64,000 nucleotides of DNA from Arthrobacter sp. SLBN-112 (GTDB lineage Bacteria; Actinomycetota; Actinomycetes; Actinomycetales; Micrococcaceae), in assembly GCF_006715225.1 (NCBI RefSeq), contig NZ_VFMU01000001.1:3038001-3102000 (forward strand), written 5' to 3'. The number at the start of each line of letters is the position of its first letter. Within the stretch, counting starts at the first letter, position 1. The notes under the pieces are model-generated. The model was given only the letters and a program-made list of their open reading frames with translations. It did not search any database and was not told the DNA's origin. This document shows, in pieces, positions 17,986-26,207 of the stretch. The translations under genes and the position numbers were made by a program.

Positions 17986-18086
17986 TTGGCGTCGGATCGG
18001 GCTTTACAGCCCTCGAACTGCTTCGGATTCCTTATGTTCCCGCGGGTTCCCAGTCTTTGCAAGGCCTGGAATGCAGTTCGAGTCCC

Positions 18087-18465
18087 ACCTCGGGCACGAC
18101 GTATTCCCTCGTCAGGAGCGATTTTGCTTTGACGTGTTGACAAAGCTTGTGCTCGCGTCGCTCTGACGGGTTGGTTCGCGGGCTGTGGCCTGGCCGCCGC
18201 GGTGGCCTATTCAGATGTGGGGTGACGGGTTCAGGACCTCGGCTGGTGGGTCCTCCGCCTGCTGTGACTGGCTTCTTACGGTTCCTCGTTCCGGTTTTCG
18301 CGATAGGACCGGGTGTGGCCTACACATATTCATGAGCCGGGGGCGGGGGACGACATGAAGAAACCTCTGTGACTCGGAACGCTCTTGGGAGGCCGCTATT
18401 GTTGCCCGGGGGAGTTGCGGTGAGGAGTTTGTCCTGCCAAATGAGGTGTGAAAAGTGACCACACT
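18087..18465 (+). repeat. Dispersed repeat, copy A
   Basis: Collinear with copy C (63646-64000). Shared landmarks are ACCTCGGGCAC at the start, TATTCCCTCGTCAGG, CGATTTTGCTTTGAC, CGCGGGCTGTGGCC, a TTCATG block, and TTGTCCTGCCAAA about 105 bases later. It ends in an imperfect palindrome (GTGTG...CCACAC, 18446-18463) at the position where copy B has a perfect one. It reads as non-coding. Confidence 0.75.
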
Positions 18466-18690
18466 TATGTCTTCCTTATTGGAGCGGCTGTAGGCCCCGG
18501 TGAATTGTCAGGTTGGGGCATACGACCTTCTGCCACCCTTGTCAGAAAAGAAAGAAACCGTGCCCAGTCCGCACCCCTCACACCACTGTCTGTCGTTAGG
18601 TCCGTCACCGACAGGTGTACCTCTGGCCCGCGCACCTCCACCCCCGGACGCGGGGTGCCCTATGCCAGGCGGGCGTTATGGGCGGAACGC

Positions 18691-18744
18691 GAAGACCTCT
18701 TAGTCGCTGGCTGTGTGTAGTAGCCACCAAACTAAGAGGTCTTC
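18691..18744. repeat. 13-base perfect inverted repeat
   Basis: GAAGACCTCTTAG (18691-18703) and its exact complement CTAAGAGGTCTTC (18732-18744) with a 28-base loop. It lies 90 bases beyond the stop of the MHS transporter gene. It may terminate transcription or be the ends of a minute insertion. Confidence 0.65.
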
Positions 18745-18833
18745 ACGTATTCACGATGTAACGAACGTCCTGACCCGTACAGCTAGTTCGCGATCAGCTC
18801 GGGGGCGATTACCCGTCACTTCTGCATCCCAGG

Positions 18834-20213
18834 CTAACCAGCGAGACCGCGCACAGCCGTGCCCGGGGACACGGTCGCGGCCGTGAGGACGGCCGTCTCC
18901 CGCTCGCTCTGCTGCACCTCGTCGAGTTCCTTGAGGGTGTACTTTTTGGTTTCCTTGGCGGTGAGGGCTGAGATTCCTGCCAGGACCATGAACCCGAGCG
19001 CGACCATGGACGGGCCGACCCAATCTTTCAGATCGGGGCCAGCGAGTGCTGTTGAGAGAACGGGGCCGATGACGCCCGAGATGGCGAAGCCGATCTGGGT
19101 GCCCAGGGCGAGTCCGGAGACGCGCAGTCGGCCGGGGAACATCTCTGCGAAGAACGAGGGCCAGGACGCGTTCACCATTGAGTAGAAGAGGGAGTAGTTG
19201 ATGATGCCAAACAGGAAGATCAGCGACCAGTTGCCGGTCGTGATTGACCACAGGTATGGCACCATTGTGATTCCTGCGCCGCCCGTTGCGATGAGGAACA
19301 TCGTTTTGCGGCCGATCTTGTCCACAAGGAATCCTGCCAGGGGCGTGATTCCGAGGGCGATCACTGCCGAGACTGTGGTCGTCAGGAGCATGGTCGGCTT
19401 ATCCAGCTTGTATCCGGCGGTCCCGAATGCCACGGAGAAGGTTTGCATCATGTAGCTTGTGCCCGCGATGAGCGCACAGAATACGATCCGCAGCACCGCG
19501 CGCCAGTGGAAGCGCAGAAGGTGCCTGAGGGGGGCGACGTTCACCTTGGCGGCCTGGACCTTTACGAACTCGGGTGGCTCCTGGATGTGACGGCGGATCA
19601 GGTATGCAGCGACGACCACGACGGCGGAGGCCCAGAACGGAAGCCGCCAACCCCATGTCAGCAACTGCTCCGAGGGCATAGCGGCGATCGGGATGAAGAC
19701 CAGCAGTGTGAGCAGCGTGCCGGAGGAGGATCCCAACGTGGTGAAGCTCGCAAGGAACCCGCGTCGACCCTCGGAAGCATGCTCCAGGCTCATGGTGATG
19801 GCACTGGGCTGCTCGCCGGAAAGGCACAGTCCTTGGATGACGCGGATCAGCACGAGCAGGATCGGAGCAAGAGGGCCGATTTGGGCGTACGTGGGCAGGC
19901 ACCCGATCAGGAAGGTACAGCCGCCGATGCCGAACAGTGTGATCATCATGACGAACTTGCGGCCGCGGCGGTCACCCAGCGGCCCCAGGATGAGGGAGCC
20001 GAGCGGGCGTACCGCGTAGCCGACCGCGAAGGTGATCATGGCGAGCAGTACGCTGATGCCCTGGGGCAGCTCGGGCGAGAAGAAGAGGACGTTCAGAATC
20101 AACGCGGACGAGGTGCCGTACACGGCGAAGTCGTAGTACTCCAGCGTCGTGCCGATCCAGGCCGCGACTGCGGCCCTGACCGGGGTCTTCTTCGGAAGTA
20201 AGGTTTCAGTCAT
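18834..20213 (-). CDS. MFS transporter, metabolite:H+ symporter (MHS) type
   Basis: A 459-residue, 12-helix major facilitator. The MHS-type start is clear (AAWIGTTLEYYDFAVYGTSS), with the loop 2-3 motif GPLGDRRGRKFV, the second-half equivalent VDKIGRKTMF, and RVIQGLCLSGEQPSA in helix 4-5. MHS carriers bring in organic acids and osmolytes (citrate, ketoglutarate, shikimate, proline/betaine) with protons; the substrate here cannot be read from sequence. The start has GGAG 6 bases upstream. It lies 281 bases downstream of the debranching-enzyme-like gene on the same strand, so it probably has its own promoter. Confidence 0.85.
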   Translation of the reverse strand: MTETLLPKKTPVRAAVAAWIGTTLEYYDFAVYGTSSALILNVLFFSPELPQGISVLLAMITFAVGYAVRPLGSLILGPLGDRRGRKFVMMITLFGIGGCTFLIGCLPTYAQIGPLAPILLVLIRVIQGLCLSGEQPSAITMSLEHASEGRRGFLASFTTLGSSSGTLLTLLVFIPIAAMPSEQLLTWGWRLPFWASAVVVVAAYLIRRHIQEPPEFVKVQAAKVNVAPLRHLLRFHWRAVLRIVFCALIAGTSYMMQTFSVAFGTAGYKLDKPTMLLTTTVSAVIALGITPLAGFLVDKIGRKTMFLIATGGAGITMVPYLWSITTGNWSLIFLFGIINYSLFYSMVNASWPSFFAEMFPGRLRVSGLALGTQIGFAISGVIGPVLSTALAGPDLKDWVGPSMVALGFMVLAGISALTAKETKKYTLKELDEVQQSERETAVLTAATVSPGTAVRGLAG

Positions 20214-20494
20214 TTCGTCTCCGTTGGTGATTGGGTGAACACCGGCTGCCGCTACACCTGGGCTCTGGGAAAGAGATTTCGAGTGGAATATCCGGTTGGT
20301 CCTGCTGTGAGCTCTCTCGCAAGTCGTGTTTACGACTTTGCGGACCGGCCCCAGACATCAAGTTAACGTTTGCGGTGTGGGTCACACAAAGTCCGCTTTT
20401 ATGTACCTACATAACGATTCGTTATGGCATAGAGGCGAAGAACGGGGGCCTTGGACAACAGGAAGCTCGACGTAGTTCCCTAACCAAGAAGGTT
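20214..20494. other. Probable promoter region of the MHS transporter
   Basis: 281 bases between two minus-strand genes. AT-rich for this window around 20355-20440 (TTAACG, TACATAACGATTCG). A short inverted repeat AAGTCGTGTTTACGACTT lies at 20319-20336, a possible operator. Confidence 0.4.
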
Positions 20495-22660
20495 TTACGT
20501 GGGGCGACTATTTCCACGACGCCGGACCGCTTCCTCAACCAGTTCGGACATCCACGGTCGGTGTCCCCGGTGAAGGGCCATCTCCGGGGGTAGTCCTTGG
20601 ATGGACGGGACGGAGCCGGCGATGTCGATGGTGATGCGGCCATTGCCAAGCGGGGCGTTGGAGATGTGCAGGTCCCCGAAGGACTGGGGGAGGACGGGAT
20701 CGAGCCACACGCCGCCGGCAGACACGACCGGGTCGTAGCGCATCAGGCTGGACACGATCTGGATGGGTGCGGTGGCTGCCCACGCCTGAGGCGAGCAGGC
20801 GGTGGGGTACGGAACGGGAGTGGCGAGGTGGTCCCGGCTGAAGCCGCAGAACAGTTCCGGGAGGCGGCCGTCGGAGAACTCTGCCGCGTCCATCATCCCG
20901 GTGGCGATTTTCTGCGCTTCGGCGACGAAGCCGTACCGGAGGAGCCCGGCCGTGATGATGGCGTTGTCGTGGGGCCAGACGGACCCGTTGTGGTAGCTGG
21001 CCGGGTTGTAGGCGCCCATGTTGCTGGCCAGGGTGCGTACGCCCCAGCCGCTGAACATTTCCGGTGACATCAGGTGCGCGGCGACTTGCGGGGCTTTGTC
21101 TTCGTCGATCAGACCTTGAAGCAGGCAGTGCCCCATGTTCGAGGCACAGGCATCAACCTGCCGTTTCCTGCCGTCGAGCGCGATGGCGTAGTACCCGCGC
21201 TCCGGGATCCAGAATTGTTCGTTGAACTGCTTCTTCAGCCGGGCAGCGCGATCGGTGAGGTCGTTGCCCAATGCCCTGTCACCGGCCTCGTAGGCCAGCC
21301 ATGCCCGTGACAGGTAGGCGACGTAGACGTAGGCCTGTACCTCGCAGAGCGCGATTGGTGGCTCGGCCAGGGTGCCGTCGGCAAAGTTGATGCCGTCCCA
21401 GGAGTCTTTCCAGCCTTGATTGATCAGCCCCTGGTCGTTGAGCCGTTGGTACTCGACGAAGCCGTCGCCGTCCTTGTCGCCGTAGTTCACAATCCAGTCC
21501 AGTGCGCGGTCGGCGTGGGGCAGCAGGGCCTTGATGGTGTCCGCGGCGAATCCCCAACGGCTCACCGCCCCAAGCACCATCAGGAACAGGGGAGTGGCAT
21601 CCACGCTGCCGTAGTAGTTCGACTTGCCGCCCAGGGACAGGCCGCTGGAGACGTCAAGCCGGACCTCGTGGAGGATCTTGCCCGGTTCCTCTTCCGTCAT
21701 GGGGTCCACCACGGTGCCCTGGCGGTCGGCGAGGGTCTGGAGTGTGCCCAAGGCGAGCGAGGGGTCCACCGGCATCGCCATCACCGAAGCCCACAAGGAG
21801 TCCCTTCCGAACAGGGTCATGAACCAGGGCGCACCGGCGGCGACGACGACGCGCTCCGGATGGTCGGGGTCCTCGATCCGAAGAGCGCCCAGGTCGTCGT
21901 AACTGCGGCGCAGGGTCCGTTCCACGGAGCGGTTGGCTACCTGCAGTTCGGGAATCTTCGCAACCCACTCCCGGCGGCGACGGTCTCGGGGGGACAGGCT
22001 ATCCCCCTCGGAATGGGCGAAAGCCGGTGCGTGGGCTCCATCGTTGGTGGGCAGAACGGTCAGGACTGTGCTCCATTGCCCATGAGCGGGGACGGACACC
22101 CGATATTGGACGGTGTTACCGGAAATGTCGGCACCAGGTACATGGATAGAAGTGCCTTTGCGGACGTCCTGCCAACTGCCTCGAATGGTGAGCATCCCGT
22201 CGTCGGCTTCTCGTGTTTCCTCCCACCGTCGCCGGACACGTGCCTCCTTCACCTCGAAGAGGTCCGCGTAGTCGGCCCCCGTTTCCAGAACGATGAGGCA
22301 CTCAGCCGGCTCCTGGGAGTAGTTGTGGACGGTGAGCTGCTCCTGGAGGCCGGCCCCGACTTCCCGCAGCCGTTCCACGATAAGTGGGCTGTCCGCGTAG
22401 CCATCGGACCGGGGGATCCTTGCAACAAATGCGGCACGGAACGGCTCCTTTGTCTCCGCTGTGAGTGGTTCAAGCCCCTGTCCATCCACTGTGAGCCGCC
22501 AGGTTGAAAGGATCCTGACGTCGGCCACGAAGAGGCCGTGCGGACGGTCGGCCTGAATATCCCCGTTGGACGACGAAATACAGAAGGATGAGCCCTCGAC
22601 CAACGTCACAGAGCCAGCCCCTAGTGGACCGGCCGCCGTATCCGCATTCCACCCCGCCAT
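20495..22660 (-). CDS. Amylo-alpha-1,6-glucosidase/glycogen-debranching-like protein
   Basis: A 721-residue protein with an N-terminal GDE_N-type beta domain (about 20-220: VEGSSFCISSSNGDIQADRP, then HGLFVADVRILSTWRL) and a C-terminal (alpha/alpha)6 barrel (about 270-690) of the amylo-alpha-1,6-glucosidase family with APWFMTLFGRDSLWA, YYGSVDATPLFLMVLG, NQGWKDSWDGINFADG and HNGSVWPHDNAII. Members of this stand-alone bacterial family are annotated as debranching enzymes, but many are needed for trehalose/sucrose or other glucoside metabolism and their substrate is unproven. No signal peptide, so cytoplasmic. GAGGAGG lies 6 bases before the ATG. There are no glycogen genes around it. Confidence 0.85.
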   Translation of the reverse strand: MAGWNADTAAGPLGAGSVTLVEGSSFCISSSNGDIQADRPHGLFVADVRILSTWRLTVDGQGLEPLTAETKEPFRAAFVARIPRSDGYADSPLIVERLREVGAGLQEQLTVHNYSQEPAECLIVLETGADYADLFEVKEARVRRRWEETREADDGMLTIRGSWQDVRKGTSIHVPGADISGNTVQYRVSVPAHGQWSTVLTVLPTNDGAHAPAFAHSEGDSLSPRDRRRREWVAKIPELQVANRSVERTLRRSYDDLGALRIEDPDHPERVVVAAGAPWFMTLFGRDSLWASVMAMPVDPSLALGTLQTLADRQGTVVDPMTEEEPGKILHEVRLDVSSGLSLGGKSNYYGSVDATPLFLMVLGAVSRWGFAADTIKALLPHADRALDWIVNYGDKDGDGFVEYQRLNDQGLINQGWKDSWDGINFADGTLAEPPIALCEVQAYVYVAYLSRAWLAYEAGDRALGNDLTDRAARLKKQFNEQFWIPERGYYAIALDGRKRQVDACASNMGHCLLQGLIDEDKAPQVAAHLMSPEMFSGWGVRTLASNMGAYNPASYHNGSVWPHDNAIITAGLLRYGFVAEAQKIATGMMDAAEFSDGRLPELFCGFSRDHLATPVPYPTACSPQAWAATAPIQIVSSLMRYDPVVSAGGVWLDPVLPQSFGDLHISNAPLGNGRITIDIAGSVPSIQGLPPEMALHRGHRPWMSELVEEAVRRRGNSRPT

Positions 22661-22865
22661 TCTGGCCTCCTCGACGACTTATTGGAGCGCCGTACAAGCA
22701 GACACCGTGCTTGCCGCGGCCTCTTCGAAAAGACGCTACGCTTGGTTGCCAGTCGCCGCCAGAGCGGAGGCGTGAGCTAAGGCGGAACTCGTCTACGCCG
22801 GCGTCCGCAAGGGACAACGGGGCGAAAGACGGCGGGCAGCGGATCAGCCGGGATGATCATTGTGG

Positions 22866-23420
22866 CTAGGCCACGCGCAAGCCCACGCCCCTGGTCACTT
22901 TGCGGATCTCGTCGGACTTCAGCCCGCTTGCCCCGGCAAGTTGGTAGTCGTCAAGCAGTCGGGATTTCCTGGCCAGGGCCAGTACCTGCGTGCGTTCTTC
23001 TTCTGCGGCACTCCGGGTGCCCTCGGCTGCCGCCAACTCCGCGGCCAATCCTGCAATGAGGTCCAGATGGCGGTTTCGGGTTTGGCCCGACGGGTACAGC
23101 TCGCCGCGTGCCAGCGCGGCAGACCTGATACTGGCGGCAGGCAGGCCCGCGGCCTTTGCGACGGCGGCAACCTGCACGCCGTCGCACACGGCCTGGGCAA
23201 CGCAGTCACCCAGCTCGGCGGTCAGGGCACGCACCCGGCTGGACCGGAGCGCGATAGTCGTCCGCAGCTGGGCCAGCATGGCCAGGGCTTGTTGGGCGCG
23301 GGCAGTGGCGGGGTCCGGCTTCGGCACGCCCCGGTACCGGTAAGCGGCCACGCCGGCCCCGCCCGTCCCGGTGCCGGCCGTACGCGCAAGTATCCGTTCC
23401 TGAATCTCTCTACCGGGCAC
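22866..23420 (-). CDS. Unknown protein with HTH-like segment and helical region
   Basis: A 184-residue, Ala-rich, mostly helical protein. The middle (about 85-110: VQVAAVAKAAGLPAASIRSA) has the spacing of a helix-turn-helix. The regions on both sides (LAMLAQLRTTIALRSSRVRA and IAGLAAELAAAEGTRSAAEE) look like amphipathic or coiled-coil helices. No family recognised. GTG at 23420 is supported by GGGAG 5 bases upstream. It is divergent from the aminotransferase gene and could be a regulator, but that is only suggested by the HTH-like spacing. Confidence 0.5.
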   Translation of the reverse strand: MPGREIQERILARTAGTGTGGAGVAAYRYRGVPKPDPATARAQQALAMLAQLRTTIALRSSRVRALTAELGDCVAQAVCDGVQVAAVAKAAGLPAASIRSAALARGELYPSGQTRNRHLDLIAGLAAELAAAEGTRSAAEEERTQVLALARKSRLLDDYQLAGASGLKSDEIRKVTRGVGLRVA

Positions 23421-23643
23421 CTTTGCTCCCTGTCTTTCGTTGGTGTTTCCATGTCAACGCGGCTTCCCAGCGGCAGGGGCACCTTTCCCGCGGTTCGTCC
23501 CGGCGGCCTGGAAGGAACGTGCCGGGGGCCGGCGCTGTGCCTTCCTCAGGTCTGTCCATCCTGCAGGTTACGCCGCGGGCAAGCCCGGGGGGCAATACCG
23601 AAAGTGCGTGGAGCAATACGCGAAAGTTCTGGCCTGCTCCGTC

Positions 23644-23658
23644 ATAAGTGCTGCTTAT
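23644..23658. promoter_or_regulatory. Nac-type site ATA-N9-TAT upstream of the aminotransferase
   Basis: ATAAGTGCTGCTTAT is a 15-base near-palindrome with ATAAG/CTTAT arms and fits the ATA-N9-TAT consensus bound by Nac-type LysR regulators. It is about 95 bases upstream of the aminotransferase start. A Nac-like regulator is encoded 2.6 kb away. Confidence 0.6.
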
Positions 23659-23752
23659 CTGTCCACGCACTTTAGGTCTTATCCAAGAGCACGGCTCCTT
23701 CCCTAGGCTCGAATGAACCACCCTCATCCGTACCGGAAGCCTGGAAGAGAAC

Positions 23753-24961
23753 ATGCCTGAGTTCGTGCCCGCATCACGCGTTACCCGTATCAAATCCTCA
23801 CCCAGCGTCGCCGCGGCAGCCCGCGTGCGGGAGCTCAAGGCCGAGGGGCGCCGGATCCTGGACCTGACGGTCGGCGAGCCGGATTTTGATACACTACAGC
23901 ACATCAAGGACGCTGCCATCGCAGCCATAGGCCGGGGTGAAACCAAATACACGTCGGTGACCGGGACGCCCGAATTGCAAAAGGCCATCCTGCAGACGCT
24001 GCAGCGTAAAACCGGCCTGCAGTACACGCCGGGTGAGATCACCATCGGCGGAGGCGGCAAGCAGGTCATCTTCACCGCATTCATGGCAACACTGAACCAG
24101 GGCGACGAGGTTGTCATCCCCGCACCGTACTGGGTCTCCTACCCGGACATGGTGCTCGCCAACGAAGGAACCCCCGTCGTTGTCTCCTGCGGCGAGGATA
24201 CTGGCTTCAAACTCACCCCTGGCGCCCTGGCTGGGGCACTGACGGAGCGCACCAAGTGGGTCATCCTCAACACCCCCTCCAACCCCACAGGAGCGGTGTA
24301 CTCCCGTGAGGAACTGGCCGGACTGGCCGCCGTCCTCAAGGACCATCCGGCCGTCTACGTCCTCACGGATGAAATCTACGACGAGATCCACTTCGGCGAA
24401 GAGCCCATCACCAGCCTGGTGGCCGTTGCCCCTGAGCTCAAGGACCGTGTGCTGGTTACGAATGGCGTCTCCAAGGCCTATGCCATGACGGGCTGGCGCT
24501 TGGGCTATGCCGGTGGGCCGGGGCCCCTGGTGGCTGCCATCAACAAGCTGCAGTCCCAGATGTCCTCCTGCCCGTCTTCCATCAGCCAGGCAGCTGCTGC
24601 CGCGGCACTTATCGGAGACCAGGCATTCGTCCACGAAAGCGTGGACGTGTACCGCGAACGGCGCGATGCGGCAATCACCGGGCTGAACGCCGTCAAGGGC
24701 CTGCAATGCGCGACGCCGGATGGCGCCTTTTACGCCTACGTCAACTGCGCCGGGGTCATCGGCAAGACGACGCCCGACGGTAGGCAGATCACCAACGACG
24801 AGGACTTCACGCTGTACCTGCTTGAAGCAGCGTCTGTTGCCGTCATCCAGGGTTCGGCCTATGGACTGAGCCCTTACTTCCGGATCTCCTACGCCACCGG
24901 GCTGCCGGTGATCGAGGAATCCATTGCCGCCATCGAAAAGGCCGTCACGGCGCTGGCCTGA
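23753..24961 (+). CDS. PLP-dependent aminotransferase, aspartate aminotransferase type
   Basis: A 402-residue class I/II fold-type I aminotransferase. LTVGEPDFDTLQHI near residue 40 is the substrate-carboxylate loop, NTPSNPTGAVY near 165 carries the Asn that contacts PLP, TDEIYDEIHF near 205 the Asp for the pyridine nitrogen, and SKAYAMTGWRLGY near 240 the Schiff-base Lys; the C-terminal Arg is in YFRISYAT. It transfers an amino group between an amino acid, probably aspartate or similar, and 2-oxoglutarate. It lies 34 bases before an oxaloacetate decarboxylase-like aldolase and has a Nac-type site upstream, suggesting use in nitrogen release from amino acids. Confidence 0.85.
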   Translation: MPEFVPASRVTRIKSSPSVAAAARVRELKAEGRRILDLTVGEPDFDTLQHIKDAAIAAIGRGETKYTSVTGTPELQKAILQTLQRKTGLQYTPGEITIGGGGKQVIFTAFMATLNQGDEVVIPAPYWVSYPDMVLANEGTPVVVSCGEDTGFKLTPGALAGALTERTKWVILNTPSNPTGAVYSREELAGLAAVLKDHPAVYVLTDEIYDEIHFGEEPITSLVAVAPELKDRVLVTNGVSKAYAMTGWRLGYAGGPGPLVAAINKLQSQMSSCPSSISQAAAAAALIGDQAFVHESVDVYRERRDAAITGLNAVKGLQCATPDGAFYAYVNCAGVIGKTTPDGRQITNDEDFTLYLLEAASVAVIQGSAYGLSPYFRISYATGLPVIEESIAAIEKAVTALA

Positions 24962-24994
24962 CCCAACCATCCCTTCCAACAACAGGAGCACCCC

Positions 24995-25690
24995 ATGATC
25001 CACGTCAAAACGAAATTCGACCGGCCCTCGGAGGACGCCATTCAGCGCCTTTCCAAGTTCTCCTCCGCCACAGTGCATGAAGCACAGGGCCGCAAGGGCG
25101 CCTTGAGCTCCAGGATTAAGCCCATCGACCGCAGCATGTCCTTCTGCGGACCCGCCGTCACCGTGGTTTGTGCACCACGGGACAACCTGATGCTCCAAGT
25201 GGCCATCCACTACGCCCAGAAGGGCGACGTTGTCCTGGTCTCCGCCGGTGAGTACGAGGAAGCCGGGACGTTCGGCGACGTGCTGGGCAACGCCATGAAG
25301 GCGAAAGGCCTGGCGGGTATGGTCACGGATTCAGGTGTCCGCGACACCAAGGACCTGATCGAACTCGGCCTGCCCGTGTTCTCCGGCAACGTCTGCATCA
25401 AGGGGACCGTCAAGGAAACCATTGGCCCCATCAACCATCCCCTGGTGTTCGGTGACGAGATTGTCTACCCGGGCGATGTCCTGCTGGGCGACGCCGACGG
25501 CGTCGTGGTTGTCCGCAAGGACGAGATTGAGGAAGTCATCAAGCTGTCCCAAGCACGCGTCGACGCGGAGGACGACCTCATCCGCCGTTACAAGGACGGC
25601 GGCACTACCATCGAGCTGTGCAAGCTCACCGATGTGCTGAAGGCCAAGGGCCTGCTGGTCGAGGATGCTGAACTGCAGCCTGCGATGTAG
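24995..25690 (+). CDS. RraA-fold aldolase/oxaloacetate decarboxylase (HMG/CHA aldolase type)
   Basis: A 231-residue RraA-fold protein of the 4-hydroxy-4-methyl-2-oxoglutarate/4-carboxy-4-hydroxy-2-oxoadipate aldolase group. The active-site motif G-x18-20-R-D is visible: SAGEYEEAGTFGDVLGNAM, then GMVTDSGVRD, where Arg binds pyruvate enolate and Asp the metal. These enzymes cleave branched hydroxyacids to pyruvate and also decarboxylate oxaloacetate. AGGAG lies 8 bases before the ATG. Coupled to an aspartate-type aminotransferase whose product could be oxaloacetate, conversion to pyruvate is the simplest reading; aldol cleavage of an aminotransferase-derived substrate is the alternative. Confidence 0.8.
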   Translation: MIHVKTKFDRPSEDAIQRLSKFSSATVHEAQGRKGALSSRIKPIDRSMSFCGPAVTVVCAPRDNLMLQVAIHYAQKGDVVLVSAGEYEEAGTFGDVLGNAMKAKGLAGMVTDSGVRDTKDLIELGLPVFSGNVCIKGTVKETIGPINHPLVFGDEIVYPGDVLLGDADGVVVVRKDEIEEVIKLSQARVDAEDDLIRRYKDGGTTIELCKLTDVLKAKGLLVEDAELQPAM

Positions 25691-25697
25691 CTCCTTC

Positions 25698-25753
25698 GTT
25701 GCTGCCTAACTGCCGTCATGACTCCTTCGTTGTGACGGCAGCTACGCAGCAAC
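25698..25753. repeat. Two-part perfect stem-loop
   Basis: Outer arms GTTGCTGC (25698-25705) and GCAGCAAC (25746-25753), then 4-base bulges, then inner arms CTGCCGTCA (25710-25718) and TGACGGCAG (25733-25741). It begins 8 bases after the aldolase stop codon and can fold in either strand. Confidence 0.75.
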
Positions 25754-25765
25754 TCTCTGTTAAAA

Positions 25766-25809
25766 CCAAGAGGCCCGGGTTCCTTTCGGAACTCCGGGCT
25801 TTGCCTCTT
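25766..25809. terminator. Bidirectional terminator between convergent genes
   Basis: AAGAGGC... and ...GCCTCTT outer arms with inner GCCCGGGTTCC / GGAACTCCGGGC around TTTC. It lies between the aldolase gene (plus) and a small gene (minus). Confidence 0.7.
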
Positions 25810-25825
25810 GCTGCCCTCGTGCGGC

Positions 25826-26068
25826 TTAGTTCATGCCGGGCAGGAGGTAGGCCGGCGGACCCACCTGGGAGTCGTCCAGGTACCACATGGTGGAGCCGCT
25901 CTTGCCCGGCGGCATCATGCTTCCCTCGAACACGAACACCGGCTCCGCGGAGGGGCCGTCCTCCGGCCGCCAGAAGCCGTTGGTGGGGCAGTGCGAACCG
26001 GTGCTTGCTTTGAGCTGGATTCTTCTTTCCGCAGTTTTCCGGTATTGCAGGCTGGTGATCTTTTTCAT
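25826..26068 (-). CDS. Small protein of unknown function (80 aa)
   Basis: An 80-residue protein with a clear GGAG ribosome binding site 8 bases before ATG. It begins with a basic segment (KKITSLQYRKTAERRIQLKA), then STGSHCPTNGFWRPED, FVFEGSMMPPG and STMWYLDDS, ending in QVGPPAYLLPGMN. The conserved-looking pattern CPxxGxWxPxD ... F..GxxMPxG ... W suggests a small, compact domain rather than a random frame. I do not know its function. It lies downstream of the Nac-like gene on the same strand, with an ATA-N9-TAT site 113 bases upstream of its start. Confidence 0.6.
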   Translation of the reverse strand: MKKITSLQYRKTAERRIQLKASTGSHCPTNGFWRPEDGPSAEPVFVFEGSMMPPGKSGSTMWYLDDSQVGPPAYLLPGMN

Positions 26069-26180
26069 GGTGGGCTCCGGGAAATTTATTGCCGAGGTGA
26101 ACGCTGTTTGAGCGGACCTTTATGGCTTTTATCCTAGGACTTCGGTTGTGCCCTGAATAAGACAAAACAAAAGTGCCCTG

Positions 26181-26195
26181 ATAAGCCTCCCTTAT
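26181..26195. promoter_or_regulatory. Nac-type site ATA-N9-TAT upstream of the 80-aa ORF
   Basis: ATAAGCCTCCCTTAT has the same ATAAG/CTTAT arms as the site at 23644 and lies between the Nac-like gene and the small ORF. Confidence 0.55.
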
Positions 26196-26207
26196 GATGC
26201 CGTCCGG

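Larger units (their letters stand above)
17678..18833. other. Long non-coding stretch with palindromes and a dispersed repeat
   Basis: About 1.15 kb with no supported gene. It contains two perfect hairpins (17813-17837 and 17963-17985), copy A of a dispersed repeat (18087-18465) and a 13-base inverted repeat (18691-18744). Just before copy A, GTTCGAGTCCCACCTCGGGC (18076-18095) resembles the T-loop and acceptor end of a tRNA, but the pairing strand of the T-stem and the 5' half are absent. Confidence 0.6.

Noticed and set aside
18076..18098. tRNA-like 3' end (T-loop and acceptor strand) before repeat copy A
   Set aside because: The complementary T-stem strand and the 5' half of a tRNA are absent, and copy C shares only the last ACCTCGGGCAC, so I do not call a tRNA or an attachment site.
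21416..22507. Plus-strand open frame of about 363 codons opposite the debranching-enzyme-like gene
   Set aside because: Antisense shadow with no recognisable domain.
23894..25210. Long minus-strand open frame (over 430 codons) opposite the aminotransferase and aldolase genes
   Set aside because: It is the antisense shadow of GC-rich codons; no family motif, and the plus-strand genes have complete active sites and ribosome binding sites.
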